In this document: positions 39,117 through 47,920 of the stretch, piece after piece
Layout: the number at the start of each line of letters is the position of its first letter
Position numbering within the stretch: position 1 is the stretch's first letter
NCBI GenBank assembly: GCA_030828465.1
Contig: JAURCL010000001.1
Coordinates: 1 to 64,000, forward strand
Source of the DNA: Acidimicrobiales bacterium
GTDB lineage: Bacteria; Actinomycetota; Acidimicrobiia; Acidimicrobiales; Ilumatobacteraceae
Direction: 5' to 3'
Length of the DNA: 64,000 bases
Program-made: the position numbers and the translations under genes
Notes under the pieces: model-generated
What the model saw: the letters and a program-made list of their open reading frames with translations, nothing else
Database searches by the model: none
What the model was told of the DNA's origin: nothing

Positions 39117-39126
39117 ACGGTACCGT
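39117..39126. promoter_or_regulatory. shared palindromic -10 of ddl and murF
   Basis: ACGGTACCGT is a perfect palindrome that reads TACCGT on both strands. It ends seven bases before the ddl GTG and eight before the murF ATG. The two divergent genes thus appear to share overlapping, symmetric -10 hexamers. Confidence 0.6.
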
Positions 39127-39134
39127 TCGAGACG

Positions 39135-40457
39135 ATGAGGATCGAGGCACCCTGGGTGGCCAAAGCGGTCGGAGGCACCCATCACGGCGACCTCTCGTCG
39201 ATCGCGATCGATGGGGTGGACTTCGACTCGCGCACCATCGCGCCCAGTCAGATGTTCGTCGCGCTAGTGGCTGAGCGTGACGGTCACCGTCACCTCGCCG
39301 ACGCCGAATCCCGTGGCGCCGTGCTGCATCTCTGCTCGGACCGCTCCGCGGTCGAGGCGGCCGGGCTCCCGGCCGTGATCGTGGAAGACACGCTGGCTGC
39401 TCTCGGCGCGCTCGCCGCGGCGGTCCGTCTCGAACTGCTCGCCGAGTCCCGGGTGGTCGGCATCACCGGGAGTGTCGGAAAGACCTCGACGAAGGATCTG
39501 ACGTCGGCAGCCTTGGCCGCTGGACTCGTGACTCACGCGAACCGTGCCAGCTTTAACAACGAGCAGGGCCTTCCGGTGACGGTGCTCGCCGCCCCAGAGC
39601 GGTGCGAGGCACTCGTGGTCGAGATGGGCATGCGCGGCCACGGGCAGATCACCGATCTGTGCCGTATCGCTCGACCCGACATCGGTGTCGTCACAGCGGT
39701 GGGCGAATCCCACACCGAGCTTGTCGGAGGTCTCGATGGTGTCGCTCGGGCAAAGGGCGAGTTGATCGAAGCGCTCCCGTCGACGGGCACGGCGATTCTG
39801 AACGCCGCCGACCCGCGCGTGTTCGCGATGTCATCGCGTTGCGCGGGATCGGTGCTCAGCTTCGGTGCCGGCGGTGACGTCAGCCCCGAGGGGATCGTGC
39901 TCGACGATCGGGCTCGAGCTCGGTTCGTCGCGCGAACACCCTGGGGCTCCACGGAGATGCGCCTTGCGCTCTCGGGAGAGCACATGGTGTCGAACGCCTG
40001 CGCGGCGCTCGCTGTTGCGGGAGCGCTCGGGGTTGACATCGAGGCGGCCGCGAACGCGATGGCGTCGGTGGACGCCGCACCGGGGCGGATGACGGTGGTG
40101 CAGGGTCGCAACGGCTTGACCGTCGTCGACGACACCTACAACGCGAATCCGACTTCCGTGGAGGCGGCTCTGCGCGCCCTCGTCGCCGTTCCGGCATCAG
40201 ACCACGTCGCGTTGCTCGGGCTGATGGCTGAACTCGAGGATCCGGGTCCGTCACACGAGGCGATCACCGAACTCTGTAGCCGACTGGGGGTACGACTCCT
40301 GCCGGTGGAGTGCGACCTCTACGGGGTCGAACCCGTCGCCCTCGACGATGTTGGCGCGCTCCGCTTCGATGCCTCGACGGCGGTTTTGGTCAAGGGCAGC
40401 CGTGTCGCGGGTCTCGAACGAGTGGTCGGAATCCTCACCGCTGACCAGCCTGCCTGA
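39135..40457 (+). CDS. murF: UDP-N-acetylmuramoyl-tripeptide--D-alanyl-D-alanine ligase
   Basis: A 440-residue Mur ligase. It has the N-terminal UDP-binding domain (GVDFDSRTIAPSQMFVAL), the ATP loop TGSVGKTSTK at 111-120, the central FNNEQGLPVTVL motif typical of MurF, and a C-terminal VVDDTYNANPTSVEAAL domain with LVKGSRVAGLERVV. It adds D-Ala-D-Ala, the ddl product, to the UDP-MurNAc-tripeptide. Start chosen at 39135 from the leaderless signal and conserved N-terminus. The rest of the dcw cluster is not here. Confidence 0.96.
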   Translation: MRIEAPWVAKAVGGTHHGDLSSIAIDGVDFDSRTIAPSQMFVALVAERDGHRHLADAESRGAVLHLCSDRSAVEAAGLPAVIVEDTLAALGALAAAVRLELLAESRVVGITGSVGKTSTKDLTSAALAAGLVTHANRASFNNEQGLPVTVLAAPERCEALVVEMGMRGHGQITDLCRIARPDIGVVTAVGESHTELVGGLDGVARAKGELIEALPSTGTAILNAADPRVFAMSSRCAGSVLSFGAGGDVSPEGIVLDDRARARFVARTPWGSTEMRLALSGEHMVSNACAALAVAGALGVDIEAAANAMASVDAAPGRMTVVQGRNGLTVVDDTYNANPTSVEAALRALVAVPASDHVALLGLMAELEDPGPSHEAITELCSRLGVRLLPVECDLYGVEPVALDDVGALRFDASTAVLVKGSRVAGLERVVGILTADQPA

Positions 40458-40509
40458 TCATCCTGCCCGATTACCCTCGCTGATCACCTGCGAGTTCCGG
40501 AGATCTTTC

Positions 40510-41796
40510 TCAGAGCAGCCGCGTCGGACCGTCGCGTGGTGCGGGCTCGACATCCTCGGCGGCGATGAAATCGGCGGGGGAGAGGCGGTCGAGATCGGTC
40601 CAGCGGCTGAGTCCCACCGCTGCCACAGCGCCGACTCCGAGGACCCACCGAGCGCCGATCGCGTCCATGATCGGGCCGGCGATGAGATTGCCGAAGGGGA
40701 TGGTGCCGCCGAAGGCCATGAACCACAGCGGCATGACTGACGCGCGTTCTCGGTCGAAAAGATTCTCCTGTAGGACGGTGACGAGGGCGGTGGCCGTCAT
40801 GAAGTAGACGAAGCCGAGTGCCGCCGAGACCGGGAAGGCAGCGGCCGGACTCCGCAGGACGGCGAAGATCGCGAGAAAGATGGCGAAGAGCCCGTAACCC
40901 CGGACGATCACATCTCGCCGACTCGTTCCTGAGAGCACGGTGCCCACCGCGATCGACCCGAAAAAGGCTCCGAGTCCCCACACGATGTAGAGGAATTTGT
41001 AGGTCGGCCCCTCGGGGTCGAGACCGAGGTTGAGTCGCGCGACTGACGGGAAGAGTCCGATGTAGGGCAGGCACACAAGCGAGAAAACGCTCATCGACAC
41101 CAGAACGCGCGAGAGCGACCGGCGACCCCTCGCGAGTCTGAGCCCGGTGGTCAGGGCGCTGAGACCCCTCGTCGGGCCCGCGCCACCCGGATTGGGAAGG
41201 CGGACGAGCACGATGGGGATGGCGAGGAACAGGTAGGTCACCGCGTTGACTGCGAACAGTCCTGGGATTCCGACGCCGAGCGCCGCGAGCGCCGCGGCCA
41301 AGGTCGGGCCAAGTATCCGACTCCCGTTGATCATCGCCGAATTGAGGCTGACCGCTCCGGGAATGTCTCGACGATCGACGAGGAGCGGGATGCTCGCGGA
41401 GAACGCCGGTGCCTGAATGGTGTTCGCGATGCCGATGATCCCTTGGATCACGAAGATGGTCCACAGCGGCGCGCCACTCCATGTCGAGAGCGCGAGAACG
41501 ACCGACATCGCCATCATCACCGCCTGCATCGAGGTGACGAGGGTCGTCCGGTCGTACCGATCGGCGAGAACGCCGGCCGGAATCGAGAGCAGAAGCAGTG
41601 GTCCGAGTTGAACGAAGACGAGCAGGCCGACCAGGGAAGCCGAACCGGTAACCGAGTCGATGTACGCCGGCAGGGTGAAGTTCTGCATCCACGTGCCGAC
41701 GTTGGACAGCGTCGCCCCGATGAACAGGATGCGGAACCGCCGGTGCCGGAGCGCAGCTCGCGCGGTGCCGTGTCGGACGGTGTCGGTCGCGCTCAC
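40510..41796 (-). CDS. MFS transporter (EntS/macrolide-efflux-like)
   Basis: A 428-residue major facilitator protein with about 12 membrane spans. It has LSNVGTWMQNFTLPAYIDSVTGSA at the first loop and LADRYDRTTLVTSMQAVMM as motif A between spans 2 and 3. This resembles the EntS/MefA-type drug or siderophore exporters (MFS_3). The GTG at 41796 is where homology starts. It overlaps the stop of a nine-residue leaderless open frame (see 41793-41836). The transported compound is unknown. Confidence 0.88.
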   Translation of the reverse strand: MSATDTVRHGTARAALRHRRFRILFIGATLSNVGTWMQNFTLPAYIDSVTGSASLVGLLVFVQLGPLLLLSIPAGVLADRYDRTTLVTSMQAVMMAMSVVLALSTWSGAPLWTIFVIQGIIGIANTIQAPAFSASIPLLVDRRDIPGAVSLNSAMINGSRILGPTLAAALAALGVGIPGLFAVNAVTYLFLAIPIVLVRLPNPGGAGPTRGLSALTTGLRLARGRRSLSRVLVSMSVFSLVCLPYIGLFPSVARLNLGLDPEGPTYKFLYIVWGLGAFFGSIAVGTVLSGTSRRDVIVRGYGLFAIFLAIFAVLRSPAAAFPVSAALGFVYFMTATALVTVLQENLFDRERASVMPLWFMAFGGTIPFGNLIAGPIMDAIGARWVLGVGAVAAVGLSRWTDLDRLSPADFIAAEDVEPAPRDGPTRLL

Positions 41797-41836
41797 GGCA
41801 TATCGGGGGCGACGGCGAACACGAGCGGCCAACCTA
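41793..41836 (-). promoter_or_regulatory. promoter and possible nine-residue leader peptide before the MFS gene
   Basis: The only -10-like hexamer near this gene, TAGGTT (41831-41836), ends eight bases before GTG 41822. That GTG opens a tiny frame encoding VFAVAPDMP, whose TGA (41793-41795) overlaps the transporter GTG as GTGA. The leaderless mini-frame could couple translation to the transporter. Confidence 0.4.
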
Positions 41837-41935
41837 ACGGCGGCGCGCGACGACCGTGATGTTCGGCCATCTGAACGCTGGCCCTCTGCGGTCGGAATCC
41901 TCGGGACGGACGTTCGCGTCTGCCACGATGGCCGC

Positions 41936-42097
41936 ATGGAGTCCTCCCACGATCAGAGCACGACCGAGCGGACGTCCGCCTGCCGTTCGCCGCTCGGAAC
42001 GTTCGCCGACTGCCCCCACTGCGGCGGCGATATGGCTCCGGAGCACGCGCACTTCCGCTGCCGGTCCTGCGGTTGGCGCGACTCGTGCTGCGACTGA
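41936..42097 (+). CDS. zinc-ribbon miniprotein
   Basis: A 53-residue protein with CPHC (C26, C29) and CRSC (C42, C45) pairs plus C51 and C52, read as a treble-clef/zinc-ribbon: DCPHCGGDMAPEHAHF then CRSCGWRDSCCD. I recall similar small PEHAHxRCxxCGxRDSCC proteins in actinobacteria, but not a known function. CACGAT ends six bases before the ATG, which supports a real, leaderless gene. It is divergent from the MFS gene and ends nine bases before the convergent F420 oxidoreductase stop. Confidence 0.75.
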   Translation: MESSHDQSTTERTSACRSPLGTFADCPHCGGDMAPEHAHFRCRSCGWRDSCCD

Positions 42098-42105
42098 CGC
42101 AGCGG

Positions 42106-43149
42106 TCAGGTGGCGAACAGCGCGGCCATCGAGGAGAGCGATGAGGCTGGACCGCTCAGCAAAACGGTGGTGAGGCACGACTCCCGCCAGCGTGGGATCT
42201 CGGATCGGATCTTGTCGACCGGTCCGACGAGCGCCACGTCCTCGACCATTTCGAGCGGAATCGCGCGCGCGGCATCCTCCTTGCGACCCGCGAGATAGAG
42301 CGCCTGAACCTCCTCGGCGACCGACTCGTACCCCATCCTCGCGAAGACCTCGAAATGGAAGTTTGCGCCCCGCGCCCCCATGCCCCCTGCGTAGAGCGCG
42401 AGGTACGGCCGGACGAGGTCGGCGCAGGCCTCGACGTCGTCACCCGGAATGACGGTCACTGTCGCCGCGACCTCGAAGCCCTCGGAGCGATCTCGATCTT
42501 CGGATGCGGCGAAGCCGTCCTCGAGGCACTGTCGGTAGAAGGCGTCCTCGCGCGGCGAGAAGAAGAGCGGGAGCCACCCGTCGCAGATCTCTGCGGACAG
42601 CGCGACATTCCTTGGGCCCTCCGCCGCGAGGAAGATCGGAATGCGATTGCGGAGCGGATGAACCGTCGACTTCAACGCTTTGCCGAGTCCGGTGCCGTCG
42701 GCGCCGGTGTAGGGCAGATCGTGATGACGGCCGTGGAACTCGACGGGGCCCTCGCGGGCGATGATGTCGCGGAGGATGGTGACGTACTCGCGGGTGCGCT
42801 CGAGCGGTCGCGGATAGGGGCGTCCGTACCAGCCTTCGACGACCTGGGGGCCTGAGGCACCGATCCCGAGGATGAACCGCCCGCCGGAGAGATGGTCGAG
42901 CGTGATGGCGGCCATGGCCGTGGCCGCTGGCGTGCGCGCCGACATCTGCATGATGGCGGTGCCGAGTCGGATCTGCTCGGTGCGCGATCCCCACCAGGCG
43001 AGCGGGGTGAGCGCATCAGATCCGTAGGCCTCGGCGGTCCACACCGAATCGAATCCAAGACGATCCGCTTCGAGCACTCCGTCGAGCGCCCCGCTCGGGG
43101 GCCCTGACGACCAGTAACCGGTGTTGTATCCGAGTTGGAGTCCGTCCAT
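42106..43149 (-). CDS. LLM-class F420-dependent oxidoreductase
   Basis: A 347-residue luciferase-like barrel with LGFDSVWTAEAYGSDALTPLAW, HLSGGRFILGIGASGPQVVEGWYG and a C-terminal LVGPVDKIRSEIPRW. It is the second of two F420-type LLM proteins in the window and shares the GASGPQVVEG motif with the first. TACGCT ends six bases before the ATG, indicating a leaderless transcript. The substrate is unknown. Confidence 0.9.
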   Translation of the reverse strand: MDGLQLGYNTGYWSSGPPSGALDGVLEADRLGFDSVWTAEAYGSDALTPLAWWGSRTEQIRLGTAIMQMSARTPAATAMAAITLDHLSGGRFILGIGASGPQVVEGWYGRPYPRPLERTREYVTILRDIIAREGPVEFHGRHHDLPYTGADGTGLGKALKSTVHPLRNRIPIFLAAEGPRNVALSAEICDGWLPLFFSPREDAFYRQCLEDGFAASEDRDRSEGFEVAATVTVIPGDDVEACADLVRPYLALYAGGMGARGANFHFEVFARMGYESVAEEVQALYLAGRKEDAARAIPLEMVEDVALVGPVDKIRSEIPRWRESCLTTVLLSGPASSLSSMAALFAT

Positions 43150-43182
43150 CCGCTGAGCGTAGGGGTCGGCTCCGATCGGATC

Positions 43183-44271
43183 TCAGTTGAGTGTGGAGGC
43201 GACGATCTCGTTCACGACGTGACCGGAGCTCACGTTCAATCCCGCCAGGAGGTCGTCCGGAAGATCGGATGTCGGTTTCTCAGCGTCGATAAGCCGTGCG
43301 ATGTACGGGAGTGTCGCGTTGGTGAGCGCAAGTGTCGAGGTGTGAGGAACGGCACCCGGCATGTTGCCGACCGCGTAATGGATCACGTCGTGCGCGAGGA
43401 ACGTCGGCGCCGAATGCGTGGTCTCGCGGGTGGTCGCGATGCAACCGCCCTGATCGACGGCAACATCGACGATGACCGAGCCGGCTCTCATCGACGCAAC
43501 CATCTCCTCATCAACGACGACCGGTGCTCGGTCCCCAGCGACGAGTACCGCCCCAACGACGAGATCGGCATCACCTACGGCGCGCGCGATGGACCCGCGG
43601 TTCGCGGCCGCGGTGGTCACCCGGCCTTGGTACACCTGGTCAACCCAACGGAGACGGTCGAGGTCGCGGTCGACCACCACCACCTCGGCCTCCAGCCCGG
43701 CGGCCATGCGCGCCGCGTTCCAGCCGACATTCCCGGCGCCGATAACAACGACGCGGCCCGGACGCACGCCGGGCGACCCACCGAGGAGCACACCGCGCCC
43801 GCCGTGGTGAGCGGCCAGGAATTGGGCACCCATCTGGGTAGCGAGCCGGCCGGCGATCTCACTCATCGGCGCGAGCAGTGGGAGGCCTCCCCGCTGGTCG
43901 GTGACGGTCTCGTAGGCGAAGGCAGTGCAACCGGATGCGGTAAGGGCCTCGGCGACTTCGGGGTAGGCGGCGAGGTGGAGATAGGTGAAGAGGGTGAGGT
44001 CGGGACGGAGATGGGTGAACTCCGCCGCTTGGGGCTCTTTGACCTTCACCACGAGGTCGCATGACCAAGCTTGTGCCGCGTCTGCGACGATGTCAGCGCC
44101 AACGGCCTCGTAGCTCGCATCCTCGAATCCGGCGGCGGTGCCCGCCCCGCTCTGGACCGCTACGCGTACACCGCGTCCGACGAGCTCGACCACGCCATCG
44201 GGGGTGAGGGCGACCCGGTGCTCATCGGTTTTGGTTTCGGTCGGAACACCGATGCTGGTGAAGGATGACAT
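43183..44271 (-). CDS. ald: alanine dehydrogenase
   Basis: A 362-residue NAD-dependent alanine dehydrogenase of the AlaDh/PNT family. It shows IGVPTETKTDEHRVALTPDGV at the N-terminus (substrate Arg/Lys), LFTYLHLAAYPEVAEAL with the catalytic His, the NAD motif VVIGAGNVGWNAARMA and a C-terminal YAVGNMPGAVPHTSTLALTNATLPY. It reversibly deaminates alanine to pyruvate and ammonia. CAAACT ends six bases before ATG 44271. It is divergent from an Lrp/AsnC regulator, the usual partner of ald in actinobacteria. Confidence 0.95.
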   Translation of the reverse strand: MSSFTSIGVPTETKTDEHRVALTPDGVVELVGRGVRVAVQSGAGTAAGFEDASYEAVGADIVADAAQAWSCDLVVKVKEPQAAEFTHLRPDLTLFTYLHLAAYPEVAEALTASGCTAFAYETVTDQRGGLPLLAPMSEIAGRLATQMGAQFLAAHHGGRGVLLGGSPGVRPGRVVVIGAGNVGWNAARMAAGLEAEVVVVDRDLDRLRWVDQVYQGRVTTAAANRGSIARAVGDADLVVGAVLVAGDRAPVVVDEEMVASMRAGSVIVDVAVDQGGCIATTRETTHSAPTFLAHDVIHYAVGNMPGAVPHTSTLALTNATLPYIARLIDAEKPTSDLPDDLLAGLNVSSGHVVNEIVASTLN

Positions 44272-44277
44272 GGGACG

Positions 44278-44379
44278 AGTTTGCGCTCGTTCGTTCCGTG
44301 GATGTCGGCATATTCCGGGCCAGAATTCGCTTATGACACCTGAAATAACGGATGTGGACCTTCTTGACCAACGAATTCT
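44278..44379. promoter_or_regulatory. ald/Lrp divergent promoters and paired AGAATTCG sites
   Basis: Minus-strand CAAACT (44278-44283) serves ald and plus-strand CAGAAT (44321-44326) the regulator. AGAATTCG (44322-44329) overlaps the latter, and its inverted copy CGAATTCT (44372-44379) lies within the regulator gene, 50 bases centre to centre, about five helical turns. The stretch is locally AT-rich. These are candidate Lrp sites. Confidence 0.5.
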
Positions 44380-44782
44380 GTCTGAATTGGCAACTGACGG
44401 GAGGATGTCGTGGAAGGCGCTCGGGGAGCGAGTGCATCTCGCGCCGACCTCGGTGGCCGATCGTGTCCGTCGACTTGAGCGCGATGGGGTGATCACCGGG
44501 TACCGAGCGGTGATCGATCCCGGGGCGGTGGGCCGGTCGCTCCGGGCTGTCGTCGACCTCTCCCTCGCTCCCGGTGCCTCGGCCGAGGAGTTCGAGGCGC
44601 GCCTTGCGGAGCGGAGCGAGGTGGTCTTCGCTGCCTACGTCACCGGGACGGCCGACTACACGGTGGTGGCTGAATGCGCCGGTGCCGATGGACTCGACGA
44701 CCTCGTCCGTTGGCTTCGCGCCGATCTTGGTGTCGCCAGGACGGAGAGCAGCCTCATCCTTCGGGTGGTCGTCGGTGACTGA
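44333..44782 (+). CDS. Lrp/AsnC-family transcriptional regulator
   Basis: A 149-residue protein with an N-terminal winged helix ([31 protein letters not shown] region, about 10-55) and a C-terminal RAM ligand-binding domain ([21 protein letters not shown]). It is divergent from alanine dehydrogenase and very likely controls it in response to an amino acid. The aldehyde dehydrogenase gene starts 40 bases after its stop and may be in the same regulon. The ATG is preceded by CAGAAT at six bases. Confidence 0.92.
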   Translation: MTPEITDVDLLDQRILSELATDGRMSWKALGERVHLAPTSVADRVRRLERDGVITGYRAVIDPGAVGRSLRAVVDLSLAPGASAEEFEARLAERSEVVFAAYVTGTADYTVVAECAGADGLDDLVRWLRADLGVARTESSLILRVVVGD

Positions 44783-44822
44783 GCGTCAGGTTCACCACTG
44801 GGCGTCTGCTACACAACGAGCC

Positions 44823-46262
44823 ATGAGCAGCTCAAGCGGTGACACCTTCAGGAACTTCATCGGCGGGGAGTGGTGCGATAGCGCGGATGGCCGCACCTCG
44901 CCAGTCGTCGATCCGGCGACGGGGGAGGAGTACGCGCGCGCGGTCGTGTCCGGACCCGCTGACGTCGATCGCGCCATGAGCGCGGCGGGAGAGGCGTTCG
45001 AGGCATGGCGAGACACCACCCCGTCAGAGCGGGCGCTGGCCCTGCTCAGAATCGCTGATGCCGTCGAGGCGCACGGCGACGAACTCATGTCGATCGAATC
45101 GAGGAACTGCGGCAAGCCGTACGCGGTTCACCGCGGCGAGGAGATCGGCCCGATGGTGGACCAGATCCGATTCTTCGCTGGTGCGGCACGACACCTCGAA
45201 GGCCGGGCGGCTGCGGAGTACATGGCCGGAATGACCTCGATGATTCGACGCGAGCCGGTTGGCGTGTGCGCTCAGGTGGCGCCTTGGAACTACCCGATGA
45301 TGATGGCGGTGTGGAAATTCGCCCCAGCCATCGCAGCCGGTAACACCGTCGTGTTGAAGCCGAGTGACACGACGCCGGCCTCGACCACCCGTCTCGCGGA
45401 GATCGCCGCGGAGCATCTGCCCGCTGGCGTCCTCAACGTCATCTGCGGTGACCGCGACACCGGTCGCGCCATGGTCGAGCACGAGACGCCAGCGATGGTC
45501 TCCGTGACCGGATCGGTCCGAGCGGGCCAGGAGGTCGCTGCGGCAGCCTCCTCCAGCCTGAAGCGCGTGCATCTCGAACTCGGGGGGAAAGCGCCGGTCG
45601 TGGTGTTCGACGATGCCGATCTTGAGAGCGCGGCCGAGGGCATCGCGACAGCGGGCTACTTCAACGCTGGTCAGGACTGCACCGCGGCGACGCGGGTGCT
45701 CGCCGCTCCTGGGGTCTACAGCGACCTCGTCGATGCTCTCGCGGAGCAGGCGCGAACCGTGGGGGTCGGCACCCCCGAGCGAGAGGACATTCTTCTTGGC
45801 CCGGTGAACAACGCGAACCAACTGGCCCACGTGAGCGGATTCATCGACCGCTTGCCGAAGCACGCGAGGGTCGTCGCCGGCGGCAATCGCATCGGCGACT
45901 CCGGATTCTTCTTCGAGCCGACCGTGGTCGCCGACCTTCTTCAAGGTGACGAGATGAGCCAGCGTGAGGTCTTCGGTCCGGTGATCAGCGTGCAGGCCTT
46001 CTCCGATGAGGACGAGGCGGTCGCCTGGGCCAACGGAGTTGAGTACGGGCTTGCGTCAAGTGTCTGGACCCGGGACGTCGGCCGCGCCATGCGGATGGCG
46101 CGTCGTCTGGATTTCGGGTGCGTATGGATCAACACCCACATCCCACTGGTCGCCGAGATGCCCCACGGTGGTTACAAGAAGTCGGGATACGGCAAGGACC
46201 TCTCGTCGTACGCCCTCGACGACTACACGCGCATCAAGCACGTGATGGTCGACCTCTCGTGA
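44823..46262 (+). CDS. aldehyde dehydrogenase (gamma-aminobutyraldehyde dehydrogenase-like)
   Basis: A 479-residue aldehyde dehydrogenase. It has [14 protein letters not shown] at the start, the substrate-site [14 protein letters not shown], the catalytic Glu in [12 protein letters not shown] and the catalytic Cys in [34 protein letters not shown] near the end fits the gamma-aminobutyraldehyde/betaine-aldehyde branch. It oxidises an amino-aldehyde, probably from putrescine, to the acid. The ATG at 44823 is chosen where homology begins. It is followed by the hydroxyacid dehydrogenase with a four-base overlap. Confidence 0.9.
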   Translation: MSSSSGDTFRNFIGGEWCDSADGRTSPVVDPATGEEYARAVVSGPADVDRAMSAAGEAFEAWRDTTPSERALALLRIADAVEAHGDELMSIESRNCGKPYAVHRGEEIGPMVDQIRFFAGAARHLEGRAAAEYMAGMTSMIRREPVGVCAQVAPWNYPMMMAVWKFAPAIAAGNTVVLKPSDTTPASTTRLAEIAAEHLPAGVLNVICGDRDTGRAMVEHETPAMVSVTGSVRAGQEVAAAASSSLKRVHLELGGKAPVVVFDDADLESAAEGIATAGYFNAGQDCTAATRVLAAPGVYSDLVDALAEQARTVGVGTPEREDILLGPVNNANQLAHVSGFIDRLPKHARVVAGGNRIGDSGFFFEPTVVADLLQGDEMSQREVFGPVISVQAFSDEDEAVAWANGVEYGLASSVWTRDVGRAMRMARRLDFGCVWINTHIPLVAEMPHGGYKKSGYGKDLSSYALDDYTRIKHVMVDLS

Positions 46263-47179
46263 CCTCCGCCGCCCGGCGGGTGGCGATCGGCCCCTCGGGC
46301 GCGCCGCCATGGGTCGATGCCGCCGTTCGCGAGGGGGGAGCGGAGATCGTGCCCCTCGAGGACGCCGACGCGCTGGTGTGGTGGGATCACACGGCGGTGA
46401 GTGAGCTGCGCGGGAACCTCTCGTCTCGCCCTTTGCTCGAGTGGGTGCAACTCCCGTTCGCCGGTGTCGAGGACTTCCTCGAGGTGATCGACGACCGCCG
46501 GGTGTGGACCTGCGGGAAGGGGGCGTACTCCGAACCTGTGGCCGAACTCGCGCTCGCCCTCGCCCTCGGCGGGTTGCGAGCGACTCATCGCTACGCGAGG
46601 GAGCGTCGCTGGGGGGAACCGGCCGGCCGAGGGCTCCACGGCGAGCGGGTCACCATCGTCGGGGGAGGTGGGATAGCGAGATCGTTGCTCGCCTTGCTCG
46701 AGCCCTTCGGCTGTCGCACGACCATCGTGCGTCGTTCCGACCGACCCGTGCCGGGCGCGGACCTTGTCGTGTCCCCTGATCACCTGATCGACGCCCTCGC
46801 CGATGCCCTGGTCGTGGTGCTCGCGGCGCCGCTCACCGAGGAGACGAGGGGACTCATTGGTGTCGACGAACTCGCCATGATGACCAGGGACACCTGGTTG
46901 ATCAACGTGGCCCGTGGAGCGCTCGTCGACACCGATGCGCTCGTCACAGCGCTCCAAGACGGCGCGATCGGTGGAGCCGCCCTCGACGTGACGGATCCTG
47001 AGCCGCTCGCTGTCGATCATCCGTTGTGGTCACTCGACAACTGCGTGATCACCCCGCACGTCGGCAACACCCCTGAGATGCGCGAACCGCTCCTCGGGCC
47101 TCGCATCCGTGAGAACGTCCGGGCCTACTGTCGGGGTGAGGCGCTCGACGGCATCGTCGATCCGCGCGCCGGCTATTGA
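46259..47179 (+). CDS. D-2-hydroxyacid dehydrogenase (NAD-binding)
   Basis: A 306-residue D-isomer-specific hydroxyacid dehydrogenase. The short N-terminal domain is followed by the NAD motif [31 protein letters not shown] with the substrate Arg, and the catalytic Glu/His pairs LDVTDPEPL and [11 protein letters not shown]. The GTG start overlaps the preceding aldehyde dehydrogenase stop (GTGA), so they are cotranscribed. The hydroxyacid or ketoacid is not known. Confidence 0.88.
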   Translation: MTSAARRVAIGPSGAPPWVDAAVREGGAEIVPLEDADALVWWDHTAVSELRGNLSSRPLLEWVQLPFAGVEDFLEVIDDRRVWTCGKGAYSEPVAELALALALGGLRATHRYARERRWGEPAGRGLHGERVTIVGGGGIARSLLALLEPFGCRTTIVRRSDRPVPGADLVVSPDHLIDALADALVVVLAAPLTEETRGLIGVDELAMMTRDTWLINVARGALVDTDALVTALQDGAIGGAALDVTDPEPLAVDHPLWSLDNCVITPHVGNTPEMREPLLGPRIRENVRAYCRGEALDGIVDPRAGY

Positions 47180-47181
47180 CC

Positions 47182-47760
47182 ATGAACGACGATCACTACC
47201 GAGTGCTCGGTGTCGGGTCGTCGGCGTCTCGGGACGAGATCCGCGCCGCCTACCGGCGAGAGGCAAGGCGCTTGCATCCCGACAGCGCCGGCTCCGCATC
47301 CTCCTCGGAGATGGCGCGCCTCAACGAGGCCTATCGGGTGCTCTCCGATCCCGGCCGTCGGGTGATGTACGACCGGTCCCGTGCTCCCTCGACGACATCG
47401 ACTCATCAGCGGCCGCCCGGATCGCCCCACGACCCACCGATGCCGCAGATCCCGGTCGGGCCGGCGCGATTCCCCTGGCGTTTCGTCACCGTCATCGCGT
47501 TGATCGGTGCGGGAGTTGTGCTCGTTGGAGCGCTCACGTCGCCGCCGGGAGAGGAGGGCGAAGTTGACGGTGTGCTTCGACCCGGCTCCTGTGCCGAGGT
47601 CGATGTCGACTCCTTCGCGCGGGAGGTTCGCTGCACCCTCGCGCCCGGAGAGCTCGTGGTCGATGCCCTCGTTCCGACCGACCAGGATTGCCCGCTATCG
47701 ACTCAGAGTCACCTCGACCGCCTCGGTCTCGGGCGAGCCTGCCTCGTTCCTCGTCCCTGA
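47182..47760 (+). CDS. J-domain membrane protein
   Basis: A 192-residue protein. Residues about 4-65 form a DnaJ J-domain (HYRVLGVGSSASRDEIRAAY, the HPD motif in RRLHPDSAG, then DPGRRVMYDRSR). A Pro-rich linker follows, a single hydrophobic span (about 100-115, FVTVIALIGAGVVLV), then an exported-side domain with four Cys. It would recruit Hsp70 at the membrane with the J-domain inside. The ATG three bases after the preceding stop puts it in the same unit as the hydroxyacid dehydrogenase. The tRNA gene follows. Confidence 0.85.
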   Translation: MNDDHYRVLGVGSSASRDEIRAAYRREARRLHPDSAGSASSSEMARLNEAYRVLSDPGRRVMYDRSRAPSTTSTHQRPPGSPHDPPMPQIPVGPARFPWRFVTVIALIGAGVVLVGALTSPPGEEGEVDGVLRPGSCAEVDVDSFAREVRCTLAPGELVVDALVPTDQDCPLSTQSHLDRLGLGRACLVPRP

Positions 47761-47804
47761 GCCGGTGCCGACTCGGGCGGCGCACTGATATCGTCATCGC
47801 GCCG

Positions 47805-47877
47805 GGGCGATTAGCTCAGTTGGAAGAGCGCCACGTTCACACCGTGGAGGTCATGGGATCGAGGCCCGTATCGCCCA
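47805..47877 (+). tRNA. tRNA-Val (anticodon CAC)
   Basis: A full cloverleaf: acceptor GGGCGAT/ATCGCCC, D-stem GCTC/GAGC, anticodon stem CCACG/CGTGG with loop TTCACAC (anticodon CAC at 47838-47840), T-stem ATGGG/CCCGT and discriminator A. No CCA is encoded. The T-loop is ATCGAGG, with A at position 54 instead of the usual T. It reads GUG valine codons. Confidence 0.93.
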
Positions 47878-47920
47878 CTCGAAGCGCCTCTCCGAGGGCG
47901 GCGGACTACGGTTCGCCTCC

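Noticed and set aside
38054-39178. ddl start at 39178
   Set aside because: It would overlap the murF start by 44 bases; the GTG at 39109 has a better leaderless signal and family N-terminus.
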